A stretch of DNA of 5,668 nt from Azonexaceae bacterium (GTDB taxonomy: Bacteria; Pseudomonadota; Gammaproteobacteria; Burkholderiales; Rhodocyclaceae), in contig SSTB01000280.1 in NCBI GenBank assembly GCA_009469665.1, positions 1 to 5,668 on the forward strand. The letters run 5' to 3'. Position numbers and translations under genes: made by a program. Below the pieces are notes generated by a model. That model did no database searches, had not been told where the DNA came from, and saw only the letters and a list, made by a program, of their open reading frames with translations. Positions within the stretch are counted from its first letter, which is position 1, and the number at the start of each line of letters is the position of its first letter. Below are positions 5,187-5,668 of this stretch, one piece after another.

Positions 5187-5361
5187 CCATTCCGGCCAGT
5201 CGCATTTCTCCAAAACGGCCAGTCAGCCAAATCCTGATTTTGCGACCTGGATGCTCCGAACCGGCCATTGGCGACCTCAACCTACCGGCCATGACCAACC
5301 ATTCGAAATTACTCTCCATTGCGGTCATTAAAGTTTGCCGGCCACCCGAAAGCCGTCATTC
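5187..5361 (-). repeat. Tract of degenerate short repeats, minus-strand core AATGRCCGG
   Basis: Reading the minus strand from the stop codon of the right-edge gene, variants of AATGACCG/AATGGCCGG recur: GAATGACG (5361-5354), GTGGCCGGC (5345-5337), AATGACCGC (5329-5321), CATGGCCGGT (5293-5284), AATGGCCGGT (5269-5260), ACTGGCCG (5223-5216), ACTGGCCGG (5200-5192) and AATGGG (5191-5186). Several spacings are near 23-24 bp or twice that (5192 to 5215, 5215 to 5261, 5261 to 5285). Similar but weaker elements continue to about 5000. No long open frame is conserved across it. I recall comparable degenerate tracts after accessory genes in proteobacteria, but know of no established name or function. 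Confidence 0.5.
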
Positions 5362-5668
5362 AATAGGCGGAATAAATTCAGCATGCAATTGCCGTTCAGC
5401 TTCATCTGAAAATTGGCTAACCGTCGGTTCATAGTCGAATCCTGCCAAGGTCTTGGAACGGGCAGAACCGATTTTGTCGATGGTGTCAGAATCAAGGAGT
5501 CGTCTCGCGAAATGCTGAATATCGTCAAGCATGCCCTTCGTCGCAACGTCTGCGAAACCATCGCACGGTTCGATAAGCAGTAGATTGCCTTCATCCTGCT
5601 GCAGCCAGGTCCAATTGCTGTGAGCAGCCTTGAGCCCCAACAATTTGAAAACGCAATTGGCCCAAGGA
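5356..5668 (-). CDS. C-terminal part of an unrecognised protein
   Basis: The minus-strand frame is open from the right edge to TGA at 5358-5356, giving about 103 residues with no credible start in the window; a TTG at 5643 is more likely internal, since the frame continues upstream without a stop. Visible features are SNWTWLQQDEGNLLLIEPCDG near its beginning, an acidic helical stretch MLDDIQHFARRLLDSDTIDKIG, then FDYEPTVSQFSDEAERQLHAEF, ending FIPPIE. The composition is that of a soluble folded protein with a balanced charge pattern, which supports real coding. I do not recognise the family. The stop codon sits at the very start of the degenerate AATGRCCGG repeat tract. Confidence 0.6.
   Translation of the reverse strand, partial: PWANCVFKLLGLKAAHSNWTWLQQDEGNLLLIEPCDGFADVATKGMLDDIQHFARRLLDSDTIDKIGSARSKTLAGFDYEPTVSQFSDEAERQLHAEFIPPIE

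Noticed and set aside
5090..5434. 114-codon plus-strand frame
   Set aside because: Covers the repeat tract and the antisense of the right-edge gene; low-complexity-like peptide without any domain.

Overview
The window looks like an accessory (mobile) segment of a proteobacterial genome or plasmid. Mixed base composition, GTG/TTG starts with strong Shine-Dalgarno sequences, a MobI-like transfer protein and an ICE/plasmid-style tyrosine recombinase all suggest a gamma- or betaproteobacterium carrying an integrative-conjugative element or plasmid. The species cannot be named from this sequence alone.

Layout. (1) Positions 1-674, minus strand: two translationally coupled genes. One is a MobI-like conjugation accessory protein (189-674). 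The other is the start of a helix-turn-helix type protein that runs off the left edge (1-192). (2) Positions 675-1264: a divergent intergenic region rich in structure. It holds two copies of a 20-bp imperfect palindrome, two copies of a 21-bp direct repeat, a perfect 19-bp-arm hairpin and a cluster of 11-bp-spaced direct repeats. Its position next to a mobI-like gene makes it a candidate oriT. (3) Positions 1265-4657, plus strand: a compact four-gene operon in which the genes overlap or are 3 bp apart. It encodes a ParM/StbA-like actin ATPase, a small ParR-like adaptor, a 633-residue tyrosine recombinase with an N-terminal helix-hairpin-helix region, and an 86-residue WGR-domain protein. (4) Positions 4598-4776: a second cluster of the same 11-bp-spaced repeats, beginning inside the end of the WGR gene. 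(5) Positions 4777-5361: apparently non-coding DNA with a tract of degenerate repeats around GGCCATT/GGCCAGT. (6) Positions 5356-5668, minus strand: the C-terminal end of an unrecognised protein.

How it may work. The ParM-like and ParR-like pair looks like a type II partition module. Here it is fused into one transcription unit with a site-specific recombinase and a WGR protein. Related repeats (consensus CTAGCRGTCGAC) flank the unit at both ends. Members are spaced 11 bp within groups and about 4, 5 or 6 helical turns between groups. They could be ParR-bound centromere iterons, recombinase accessory/core sites, or both. A module that couples filament-driven DNA segregation or pairing to site-specific recombination is the most interesting possibility here; it is an inference from gene order and repeats, not a demonstrated function.
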